Part shown: positions 21,900-30,496 of the stretch, one piece after another | Numbering within the stretch: position 1 is the first letter of the stretch | Layout: the number at the start of each line of letters is the position of its first letter | Assembly: GCA_029747015.1 (NCBI GenBank) | Contig: JAKOGI010000532.1 | Coordinates: forward strand, 67,501-131,500 | Reading direction: 5' to 3' | DNA: 64,000 bases | Origin: Carnegiea gigantea | Lineage: Eukaryota; Streptophyta; Magnoliopsida; Caryophyllales; Cactaceae | Program-made: the position numbers and the translations under genes | The notes under the pieces: generated by a model | What the model saw: only the letters and a program-made list of their open reading frames with translations | Database searches by the model: none | Told to the model about the DNA's origin: nothing

Positions 21900-22480
21900 G
21901 ATGAAACTTTTGTGAGGGCAAGCCTTTGGTGAAGATGTCAACTAACTGTAACTGATTTCGTATGAACTTGACCTGGAGATGACGACGAGAAACCATCTGG
22001 TGAACAAAGCGATAGTCCACTTTGATGTGCATGCTGCGACTGTGAAAAACAGGATTGATAGCAAGATAAGTGGCAGAAATATTGCCACAAGATAGACGAA
22101 TGGAGACCTAAACCAACTATACAAGTCCAGTAGAAGCTGTCTAAGCTACTGAATCTCAGCACCAGTATAAGCAGCAATACGATAGAACGAGAAACAGTAG
22201 GATATTTCTTAGAGCGTCAGGAGACTAGATTAGAACCTAAGAAAATAGCAAAACCTGTCGTAGAACGACTGCTATCAAGACAACCGGCCCAATTGGAATC
22301 ACAAAAAGCAACTAAAAGATCCAGTCTGGAATTGGCTTTGAACAACAAGCCATGATTAATAGTGCCCTTCAAATATCTAAAAATACGCTTCACAGCAGTC
22401 AAGGGAGAAGTACAGAGAGCATGCATGAACTGAGAGACTACATGTACAACATAAGCAATATCAGGTCTAGTCATAGTAAG
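21900..22480 (-). pseudogene. copia-3 RNase H
   Basis: The frame 22474-22217 reads MTRPDIAYVVHVVSQFMHAL, IFRYLKGTINHGLLF, then FCDSNWAGCLDSSRSTTGFA and FLGSNLVS. This is the copia TRPDI/YLKGT/DSDWAGC/STTGF series with D-DWAG changed to DSNWAG. The remaining part to 21938 is in other frames. Confidence 0.92.
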
Positions 22481-22529
22481 GTATTACAGTGCCCCAGCCA
22501 TGCACATATAATCAAAAGGATCAACAAGT

Positions 22530-23460
22530 AACTCACTATCAATCAGAGATAAAGTGGCTCTAGAAACATATGGGGTGCGCACATGCTTAAGTGTATGTAA
22601 ATGAAGTTTTCGTAGAAGGTCTGAAGTATATTTCTGTTAAGAAAGAAAGAGATTGGATGATGTGCGCATCACCTGCACCCCTAAGAATTAGTAAAGGTCA
22701 CCAAGATCCTTTATTGCAAAGTAAGTGGAGAGAGTGGTGATAAAAGAACAGAGAAGGGCAGGATTGTTACCAGTGAGAAGCATGTCATTAACATGAAGAA
22801 GAAGAACAAGGATATCAGATTGACAGAGATCAACAAATATTGAAAAGTCTACTGTACTGGAAACGAAGCCTTTGGAGAAAAGAAAGGTGCTAAAACGATG
22901 AAAGCAGGCCCTAGGGGCCTGTTTTAGACCATAAATAGATTTCTTGAGGTGACAAACATGATGGGGAAATGATGGATGTATAGAACCAGGGGCTTGTGTC
23001 ATGTAAATCACGTCATTAAGATATCCATGTAGAAATGCATTTTTCGCATTAAGTTGACGGATAATCTAGTTACAAGAAACAACAATAGATAGAATTAAGC
23101 GAACAGTGGAGGCTTTTGCAACCAGGCTGAAAGGTTCGTCGTAATCAATACCTGCCTGTTGGTGATTGCCAAGTGCTACGAGGCGAGCCTTGTAGAGATC
23201 AACTTACCTATCTGAGGCATATTTAGTCTTATAAATCCACTTACGACCAACTACATTCATAGTAGGAGTTCATGGAACAAGCTCCCAAGTATCATTTTCC
23301 AAAAACGTATTAAATTCTTCTGACATGGCTTGACGCCACATAAAGTGTTTGACAGCTTTGGAAAAAGAGGTTAGGTCGCCATCCTCATCCTCAACACTGA
23401 GAGATAAAACAGTTTTAGGTTTGAAAATCCCGAATTTAGAACGTGTTTGCATGGGATGAC
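22530..23460 (-). pseudogene. copia-3 reverse transcriptase
   Basis: The frame 23452-23270 reads MQTRSKFGIFKPKTVLSL, then W-QAMSEEFNTFLENDTWELVP, the start of the copia RT domain (W--AM--E---L--N-TW-LVP). The frame 23011-22688 has HVCHLKKSIYGLKQAPRACF and LLLHVNDMLLTGNN, where the family has YVDDM, so one catalytic Asp is Asn. AIKDLGDL follows as expected. Sequence between the frames is broken by stops. Confidence 0.92.
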
Positions 23461-23588
23461 GATTTAGCGGGGACTATTGGGAATCAGGTACAGCAGTAGC
23501 GGGGATCGGAGAGCTGGACTGTGCTGGACTGTCACGAGATGTGTACGGGCTGGACTCAGCACAGCTGAACGGTATGAGAGACGGAGAA

Positions 23589-23672
23589 CAAATTTAGTAA
23601 ATTGACTAACTTTAAAGTTTAATTTTATGCTAATCTTTTACTAGGGATAAAGTCAGATTTACTAAATTTGAC
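23589..23672. repeat. Small hairpin repeat
   Basis: The left arm 23589-23606 (CAAATTTAGTAAATTGAC) and right arm 23652-23672 are inverted copies with one base of difference in length or identity. The 45 bp between the arms is AT-rich. The left arm and following bases recur at 30191-30240. Possibly a solo MITE-like unit or a recombination scar. Confidence 0.6.
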
Positions 23673-23690
23673 TAACATAATTGAACCAAA

Positions 23691-24035
23691 TACCCTAGCA
23701 CTAAACAACCTAAAAGCACACATTATACCTTATTACTATGTTAGATTTATCTTTGTTTTTTGGGTAATTTTTAGTCCATCCTTAAAAAGCACCACCTAAT
23801 TAATTGCAATTTTCTTTAGCTCACCTATACAAATATAAAAAAAATAAAAGGTCCATGTTAAAGAAAAAAGAGACTTCACACAAAAATATGCAATCTGGTG
23901 TTGGACAGAGGAATGAGAAAAGGTGGCCAAGCCGGCGAGCATACGCCAAAGTGAAGTCCTCGCAGCACTCTTTTAATGGGCAGTTTAGGAACATGCTCAT
24001 GATGAACCATTATTTCGCACCCTGAAACATTATAA
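23691..24035. other. Spacer, no gene recognised
   Basis: Contains a 73-residue plus-strand frame (23804-24025), Lys/Ser/Gln-rich with GVGQRNEKRWPSRRAYAKVK. No family motif is seen, and chance cannot be excluded. Confidence 0.35.
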
Positions 24036-24593
24036 CCCTATTCGGTAAAATTAGCTATTTAGATATCGGATAGTGATTCAGGTAGCAGACAACTTTTTTA
24101 ATTTAGCTGTTAGCTAATAGCTGCTTAGATAAGTGATTGAAATAAATGTGTTCATAAATTTAGTTGGTTGGGTTAGCTAATTAATGTAAATTGAAGTCAA
24201 AAGATATAGATAATTTCCAAATATAAAATTTTCAAAGGATATTTTTTTGCCAAAAAATATTAAACGCTACTTCTGAATGCCAAAGGCTAGTACTGTTAGC
24301 TTTTCAGAAACACTGCGTAAAACGCTAAATGCTACTTGAAATATTAGTCAAAACACCATATTACTAAATATTGAAAATGAACTAATTAGTGTATTGATCA
24401 AAATACTAAACGTTACTCAAAACGTTATTGCCGAACATGACCTACCACACTTAATGTTTCTCAAATGCATGCTCCCTCAAACGCGCATGCAAATCATTAA
24501 ACATTGTTTCATCGAACGATAATAATGGAGGGAATAAGTGTTTTTACTAGTCGAAACACTAAACTCTAATGCAAACATTGTTACCAAATTGGG
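24036..24593. mobile_element. MITE-like element 1
   Basis: Imperfect terminal inverted repeats: CCCTATTCGGTAA at 24036-24048 and TTACCAAATTGGG at 24581-24593 (11 of 13 match as inverted repeats). The interior has recurring AAACRCTAAA / AACGYTA motifs and no open frame. The TGGTAA-type ends recall hAT-related MITEs. No convincing target duplication was seen. Confidence 0.5.
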
Positions 24594-24598
24594 CCCTA

Positions 24599-24848
24599 GG
24601 CCATGTTTATTTTAGCATTTAGAATTAGTAGTAGCGGTCAACAATGATTTACTAATGGTTAACATTGTTTATCAGTGGTTAGGAATAACAGTTAGTGGTT
24701 ATCAGCGGTTAGTAGTAGTTATGACTAGCGTTTAGAGATAGCAAATAACGGTTAGTCAGCGTCTACTAACGGTTACCAGCGTCTACAAACGGTTACCAAC
24801 AGTTACCATGCGTTTTACTTTCTAAATGCTGAAACAAACAAAACCATA
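24599..24848. mobile_element. MITE-like element 2 with CGGTTA repeats
   Basis: Inverted ends share TTT-TTT-AGCATTTAGAA (left at about 24605-24624, right at about 24820-24840; 17 of 19 match). The interior is a string of GGTTA motifs (GTGGTTA, GCGGTTAG, ACGGTTACC) every 10-25 bp, all on one strand. No open frame. The subterminal motif arrays of hAT-type elements look like this, but the family is not proven. Confidence 0.55.
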
Positions 24849-25084
24849 GTCTATTCACATGTATTGGATTAATCCTACGCAAAATCGTGTAATGGTTGTG
24901 CACGATATACATACATAATTGTTTGCCAAAATCTTTTTAGTTAAGTTGCTTCAGTTCGTATAAAAAGTTAAAAGTTTCCTTTTGTCTAAAAAAAATATTA
25001 ACAAGAATCTGAAATAATAACTTTTACAACAACAAAATATTCCCGGATGTAGTACTGCTAATCTACTATTGTATTCTCCTTTCA

Positions 25085-25090
25085 TATATA
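25085..25090 (+). promoter_or_regulatory. Probable TATA box of the neprosin-like gene
   Basis: TATATA about 115 bp upstream of the first in-frame ATG at 25206; a start of transcription near 25115 would give a leader of about 90 bases. Confidence 0.45.
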
Positions 25091-25205
25091 CCGCACTGTG
25101 TGAGAAATATATAGTGATCCTCCCAATTTACCATTCGTGCACGAGAGATCAAAGGAGGAAATTAAAAACCAAAAAAGAACAAAAGAAAAGAAAGCGTTTC
25201 AGATC

Positions 25206-27607
25206 ATGTTTGGGCGGCTGGGAAATCATTTAGAGATGATTATAGCGATTAGATTTTTGGTTTTTTGGTTGATTTTTGGTGGATTATACACAATTGAATG
25301 TGAGGTGGAACCTCTTTCATCCAATTACGAAGATTTGGACCTTGAAGGACAACTTAAAATCTTGAATAAGCCACCCATTCAAAGTTTTCAGGTATGTACT
25401 TTGAGTTTATCAGTTTTTTTGGGGAAAAAAAAGTATTTGCAGCAAAAGTCCAATTTGGAGGTATACACATGTAATTTCTGACTTTAGACTTATTTTGGGG
25501 TTTTCATGGAGCAGTCTCTGAGGGTCGAATACTAAATTGTGTGTTAGTGGGAAATATTAGATTATTTGCATCTAATAGTACATGCAAATAATAACCATTA
25601 CAGTTCAAATCAACATAACGATGCATGTATATATTAAACAAAAACTGATAATATAAGCGATAAATACATCAGTAAAATTGATCTTGCTTGACACCATGGT
25701 TATTTAGTCCATTCTATTTGAAAGTATATATCTATATAAAAAGACAATTCAATTTTCCACACTGTCTGGATCTATACCATCATACTAAGATATTCTTCAA
25801 TCCTTATGCAACCATTGATTATTCCATCAACTTATTTCAGCACTCAATTTTGCAAAATTTATTCAAAACAATCCATTACTAATGCATGCCTATATCTGTT
25901 GAAACATGAACTCTAATGCTTACAGGCAATATAAAAAAGAAGTTAAGTCAAAAAAATTGTAAATAACTATTACTCATATATGCATGAGAAAAGTAATTGT
26001 GCTTGGTGATGTTGGTGCAGAAAGAGGATGGAAGTACAATTGATTGCATTGACATCTACAAACAACCTGCATTTGACCACCCTTTGCTCAAGAACCAGGA
26101 ACTTCGGGTACCTAATCAAACATCATTAATTCAACTTAGTTAAGATGAATTAATTTGTGAAATAATGTTTGCAATAATGAGAGTAACTTGGAGATAATTA
26201 ATTTGTGCAGATGAAACCTAGCTCACTTCTTCAAGAAAAAATGACGATGTCCTCACTTGAACTCGAGGAGGAAGATGAGATTATTCTATCCAACTCGACA
26301 TCGAAATCGAAATTCCCAGGGTGCCCGTCAGGAACAGTTCCCATTCGAAGGACACAAAAGGAGGACCTGATTAGGGCAAGTTCGCCTTTGAGAAATTATC
26401 CTCCTATGCCTAACGCCCTACCTTCAGATTTCACCCCACCACAAGGCATGCATGTATGTTCATCGTCAATTTAATGTTAATTTTTGTATAAAACTGACAC
26501 ATTATTTTTCCAAAAAACTTATCTACGCAGCACAAACAGTCTCAATTGCTCTTATGAGCCAATATATGGTTGTCAGACCAACTTGAGTAAGGATTACTAC
26601 ACCAAGGAAAAGTAAATAACCTTTTTTTTTTCCCTATATCCTGCAATACAACTTTAATGCTACGTATGTAGTGACCAAATCCATATTCGGTGTAATACAG
26701 TATGCAGGACTTAGTACTCCAGAGGGAGCGACTGATCAGTATTTAGGAGCAAGGCTGAGTCTGACTGTTCATAATTTGACGATGATGATTCCAGAGCAAA
26801 TCAGTGCAGCTTCAGCTCGAGTTGGCACTGCAGCTGATGCCCCCTTTGCCAGCATTGAATTTGGGTGGACTGTAAGTTGGCTCCTAGCATCTCTTGTTAT
26901 CATACATACATATTTCATATGAATTACAAAATATACGCAACACACCTACTATAACACGCAGTGTAATTTATTATTGGTAATTATAATTGATTTTTAACCA
27001 TAAAGCTAAAGGACTCATCGGCTATACCAATGAATATAGAAGACACCTAATATATCAGTGTGTGGTGAAAAAAGATGTTTACATGTAACATATGACTAAA
27101 GTCAATCACAAACAATATTATCAGTTGCATACAATGTTGTTTGTACCTAACAATTTTGGGGGTTAATAAACTGATTAACCCCTCTTCTTCTACTAATGCC
27201 GCAGATCAACCAACAGTTATATGGGGAATTAAAGCCTCGTACTTTTGGATTGTGGACAGTAAGCAAACTTACGCAAACTTGCATATTTGACATTTGTTTT
27301 CTCTTTTTTTTCATAGAAGAATCTAATTATGAATATTATGAAAATTTTCTTTTCAAATGATGGAAATAAGCTACTCATTACTAAATTTGCATTTGACAAA
27401 ACTGGATTGCTCTGCTGATATACATGTGTAGGCAGATGGATTTGAGAAAACTGGAAGCTTTAACATGCTTTGCCCTGGATTTGTCCAAGTGTGCCAGTAC
27501 GGTATTCTAGGAGAAGGGATTACAGATTTCACGGAGTATGGGAAGGAACTCAAATACTTATATTTTGCAATAGGCAAGGTAATAATCATAGTCGATCCCC
27601 CCCCCTC

Positions 27608-27650
<43 letters not shown>

Positions 27651-28360
27651 AATACATCTAATATCCCATTCAATAATTATGAACTTGTCCCATATATATC
27701 TGTACTCAGAGAATTTATCGGATTGAGCTACTATTGGTCCATATATAAGCACATAAAGTGATAAAACTATTTCATAATAAATTTTCCCTATTTACATAAC
27801 TTGACAGGAGACCTTGTTTAGAAGAACAAGTCTCAAACTGCTTAAAAGTAACTTGTGTTGATATTTAGAGAATTTATGCATACAATGTTAGCTATAACAT
27901 GATGTCCTTTTAATTTCTTGATGAATGACAGGACCCAAAAACACTTGTTTGGTGGTTAGTACGATCTGTGCCGCAAAAAGCAAACATTTGGGTGGGATAT
28001 TGGCCAAAGGAATTGTTCCGAAACTCGTTTGAGTTTGCCACTAATGTTCAGATTGCGGACAAGGTGTTTATCCCTTCCGTTGAGCCAGCCAAGACCCCTA
28101 TGGGTTCAGGTCATTTGGTGCCTAGAGACTTGCTGAGAACCGCAAGTGCTGATTTCAAGCTACTCAATACATCTTTGGGTTTTACTTCGGAGCCTCAAAT
28201 GGTTGTGTTGACTAATATGCCCGATTCGTATCAAGCTCAATACCTTGATGGTAATAACGTCGTCCTTGGAGGGCCTGATATCCAAAAGAGTACTTCAAAT
28301 AATTGCCAACATAAGATTGCCAACAAATTTTTTTTTTTTATTTATTTCTATTTTCTATAA
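25206..28360 (+). CDS. Neprosin/DUF239 family protein, seven exons
   Basis: Exons by GT/AG sites: 25206-25391, 26021-26107, 26211-26453, 26701-26871, 27205-27258, 27432-27578, 27932-28360. All junctions are phase 0, giving 438 residues, the usual family size. Residues about 11-32 are a hydrophobic signal segment; a second ATG at 25236 is also possible as start. The prodomain carries LEGQLKILNKPPI, DCIDIYKQPAFDHPLLKN and CPSGTVPIRRTQKEDL. The peptidase-type domain carries FASIEFGWT (Glu 225), LYGELKPRTFGLWTADG, CPGFVQ, VGYWPKELF and MGSGHL. Neprosins are secreted glutamic endopeptidases cutting after proline. The usual VEWGGEV, with the second catalytic Glu, reads VQIADKV here (residues 335-341, Lys 340), so catalysis is doubtful. 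The C-terminus runs through a T tract. Either an inactive family member or a decaying paralogue; family assignment is firm, activity inferred. Confidence 0.88.
27597..27650. repeat. (CT)n(TA)n microsatellite in intron 6
   Basis: A C run, then about 15 CT and 6 TA repeats, lies just after the exon 6 donor at 27579. It does not touch a splice signal. Confidence 0.95.
28328..28339 (+). repeat. T12 run in last codons of the neprosin-like gene
   Basis: Twelve T in a row encode the Phe stretch of the terminal FFFFIYFYFL. Family proteins normally end shortly after the GGPG and a Cys-containing tail, which here corresponds to about 28300-28310. Confidence 0.8.
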
Positions 28361-28597
28361 CTTGATTTTAACCCAAATTTAGATTTATTCGAGTTTTCCT
28401 ATTAGAAAAAAGGGTAAAATCTCGAATATTTTATGCATACATATATGTATCTATTTGCATGTTTTTGCATGTCTAAGGCTTTATGTTTATTAGGTTCATA
28501 CCGATTCGATTCTAGTCTTTTCTATGTTTGACTTCATGCGGTCGAAGACAGAAAAAAATTCAATCCTTAACATCAAAGTTTGCCAACTTAAAATTTG

Positions 28598-28603
28598 AAT
28601 AAA
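28598..28603 (+). terminator. Possible poly(A) signal of the neprosin-like gene
   Basis: AATAAA 238 bp after the stop codon. Plant signals are weak and the surrounding DNA is AT-rich, so this is only suggestive. Confidence 0.3.
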
Positions 28604-29700
28604 AGGTTTAGGTTTATGTAGTATGTTATTTTTTAGATTATCAAAGTCCCTCATATGCAAACTTCCTAAAGCAAATCACGCAACCATCCATGCATCTTCT
28701 TCTTCTTCCTCCCCTCCAATCTACTTCTGTCTCTTTAATTTCTCCCCGATCGATGTGCTGTGGAGGCGGGATGGTTGGTTTTTGTACCATCCTAGCCGTG
28801 CTATCTACCATATCTTTGTTATTTTTAGTTAGTAGTATCGTATATTTTTGGTAGTAGTCACCTTTCTAATTTGTGAGAGTTGTTTTTCCTCTCCGATTGT
28901 GAGAGTTTCATTTTGCAATTGTTGTAATCTATTGATGTGTAGTTTTTACTTATTTGCAAGGGATGAATTACTGCACAATTGCAAAGCAACTCTTTAATGG
29001 AACCCAACACTTCAAATACAAATCCCCATATTAGCAGAATATATCTCTCCAGAAGACTACACTAGATCAGTAAATCTATTCCAAAGAAGATTATATTGCT
29101 AGAAATATGTGGATCTCTTCTCCATATTGAGAAAGCAATTACTGCGACGAACGATCAACAATTATAAAAGGATTATCTTGGAATAAAGATTGTACTTTGA
29201 TATTAAGTTTGGTATTTACTTATGTTTGAGTGTCGTAGATGCAAGATGGATAGCTTAATAAATTCTTCCCTTTCACTAGCCCAAAAAAAGGGCGCCATAT
29301 ATCTAATTTTAGCCACTAAGATAACCAATTATGAAAAGATAAAAAACAATTGAGAAATTACATAGCGAAGCGGAAAAAAAGGAAATTAAGAAACGAATCA
29401 GTCAACTTTGGGAGTGAATCAAATTTGCTATAAAAACATAAAGAAAACTGAAGTTTTAGGAAACTGGCGATCAAGGAGAATATCATGCAATAGGCACAAA
29501 TTTAGTCAATTATGTTGTGTTCTTTTACTAGGGATAAAGTTAGTCAATTTACTTGAACTAAAAGCCAACTAGAAAGGCAAGTCCAAAACTGGAAAAAGAG
29601 AACAAGGTTTCATCGCCATAGATCTTCGCCCTGTTTTTGAATGACAATCTTCGAAAATAACTTCTATGTCCACATTCCTTTCAAACTTGAAGACATGACA
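28604..29700. other. No gene recognised
   Basis: Downstream flank of the neprosin-like gene. A CTT/TCC-rich stretch lies at 28690-28740. Around 29495-29560, CAAATTTAGTCAATTATGTT and TTTACTAGGGATAAAGT repeat phrases of the 23587-23690 area in inverted order. The 69-residue frame at 28623-28832 has no family motif. Confidence 0.4.
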
Positions 29701-29812
29701 AGATTCTAAGTACGCAAACACTTGCGTGTTGGGACATAGTTCCATTGTTCATCAGTAAATGACAGCACCAATGAAAGCATAGCCGCAACAGTTTCTTCCC
29801 GCACATTCTGCA
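29700..29812 (-). pseudogene. Orphan exon-like segment of unknown family
   Basis: The minus strand, after a TTTGCAG acceptor-like site at about 29806-29812, reads NVREETVAAMLSLVLSFTDE, then QWNYVPTRKCLRT and a stop near 29706. It has codon-like composition, an amphipathic character and no stop until a natural-looking end. I do not recognise the protein. It could be the last exon of a host gene whose other exons were displaced by insertions, or a captured fragment. No matching upstream exon was found to its right. Confidence 0.3.
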
Positions 29813-29813
29813 A

Positions 29814-30206
29814 AGGGCTAACTCCAGTAATTTATCAATGGTTAGGTCTACGTAAACATGTCAATTCGGACGGACATGTCATATACATGTTGGTTTATTT
29901 CAGGTTCGGATTTGAAAATGTTAAACCCTACCCCCTCAAGTTCCTGGTTCGGCTCAAACCCAACGGGGTTACAAGCATTTTTATTAATTTTTCTCCTACA
30001 AATATTGTAAGAATTAATATAATTTTTTTAGAAAATAAAGAAGAATCTTGCTCCAAAATTTCAAAATTTGATTTTTAAGTTTTCTTTTTCTTGTACCAAT
30101 TGTTGGAAATAATGGCAAAAGCTAGCTCCTTTTTTTCCACACCCACACTTTGTCCCACATAGGAAGATTAGAAGTCTCACCTCTAATAGCAACAAATTTA
30201 GTAAAT
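29814..30206. other. No gene recognised; possible LTR-like start
   Basis: TGTTGGAAATAATGG near 30103 and TGTCCCACATAGGAAGA near 30153 are phrases common in plant LTRs or their flanks, but no partner copy is in the window. The plus frame 29887-30078 has no motif. Confidence 0.35.
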
Positions 30207-30324
30207 TGACTACTTCCTATTTTAATTTTATGCGAAGTTTTAGCCTATTTAATATAGCACAATAACTAGTCAGGCGTCACTGTTGTATTGCATTATGAAA
30301 TACAAGGCAAAAAGGAATTTTATT

Positions 30325-30342
30325 AAAATATCAAAATCAAAG
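30325..30342. repeat. SINE target duplication, left
   Basis: AAAATATCAAAATCAAAG; pairs with 30479-30496 (AAAATAACAAAATCAAAG), one mismatch. Confidence 0.92.
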
Positions 30343-30478
30343 AAGGGGAGCCTTGGAGTAACGGTAAGATTGTCTCCCTGTGACCAAAAGGTCACGAGTT
30401 CGAGCCTTGAAATCAGCCACTGACAAAGTCAGGATAGGTTGCCTACAATACACCTCTTGGGGTGGGCCCTTTTTAATT
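30343..30478 (+). mobile_element. Au-like SINE
   Basis: Starts GGGGAGCCTTGGAGTAACGG, with a pol III box A-like region, then a box B region AGTTCGAGCC, then the family phrases ATCAGCCACTGACAAAGTCAGG and CCTACAATACACC, ending GTGGGCCCTTTTT. These are the hallmarks of the Au SINE of flowering plants. Flanking direct repeats of 18 bp with one mismatch lie at 30325-30342 and 30479-30496. The partner LTR at about 36070 has the empty site. About 60 bases match a tRNA-derived head; the rest is SINE body. Confidence 0.93.
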
Positions 30479-30496
30479 AAAATAACAAAATCAAAG
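30479..30496. repeat. SINE target duplication, right
   Basis: Second copy; a single copy of the corresponding sequence (AAATAACAAAGTCAAAG) is present in the X right LTR near 36072-36090. Confidence 0.92.

Larger units (their letters stand above)
21640..23587 (-). mobile_element. Ty1-copia fragment, copia-3, truncated
   Basis: Minus-strand element with RNase H nearest the left, then reverse transcriptase and the integrase-RT linker. The polypurine tract (minus strand ATTGAGGGGG) lies at 21851-21860, so sequence to its left ending ATTACA at 21850 is 3' LTR; its outer limit was not found and the start given is approximate. Gag, protease, integrase and 5' LTR are absent: the element stops near 23587, where the hairpin repeat begins. 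It is distinct from copia-1 and copia-2 in LTR and linker sequence. Confidence 0.88.

Noticed and set aside
26531..26610. An alternative exon 4 of the neprosin-like gene after the acceptor at 26530
   Set aside because: It reads into a stop after eight codons; the acceptor at 26700 keeps frame and restores the family motif.
30343..30420. Possible tRNA gene (box A and box B like sequences)
   Set aside because: No tRNA cloverleaf end with CCA-type acceptor pairing; the sequence continues into an Au-like SINE body and has SINE target duplications.
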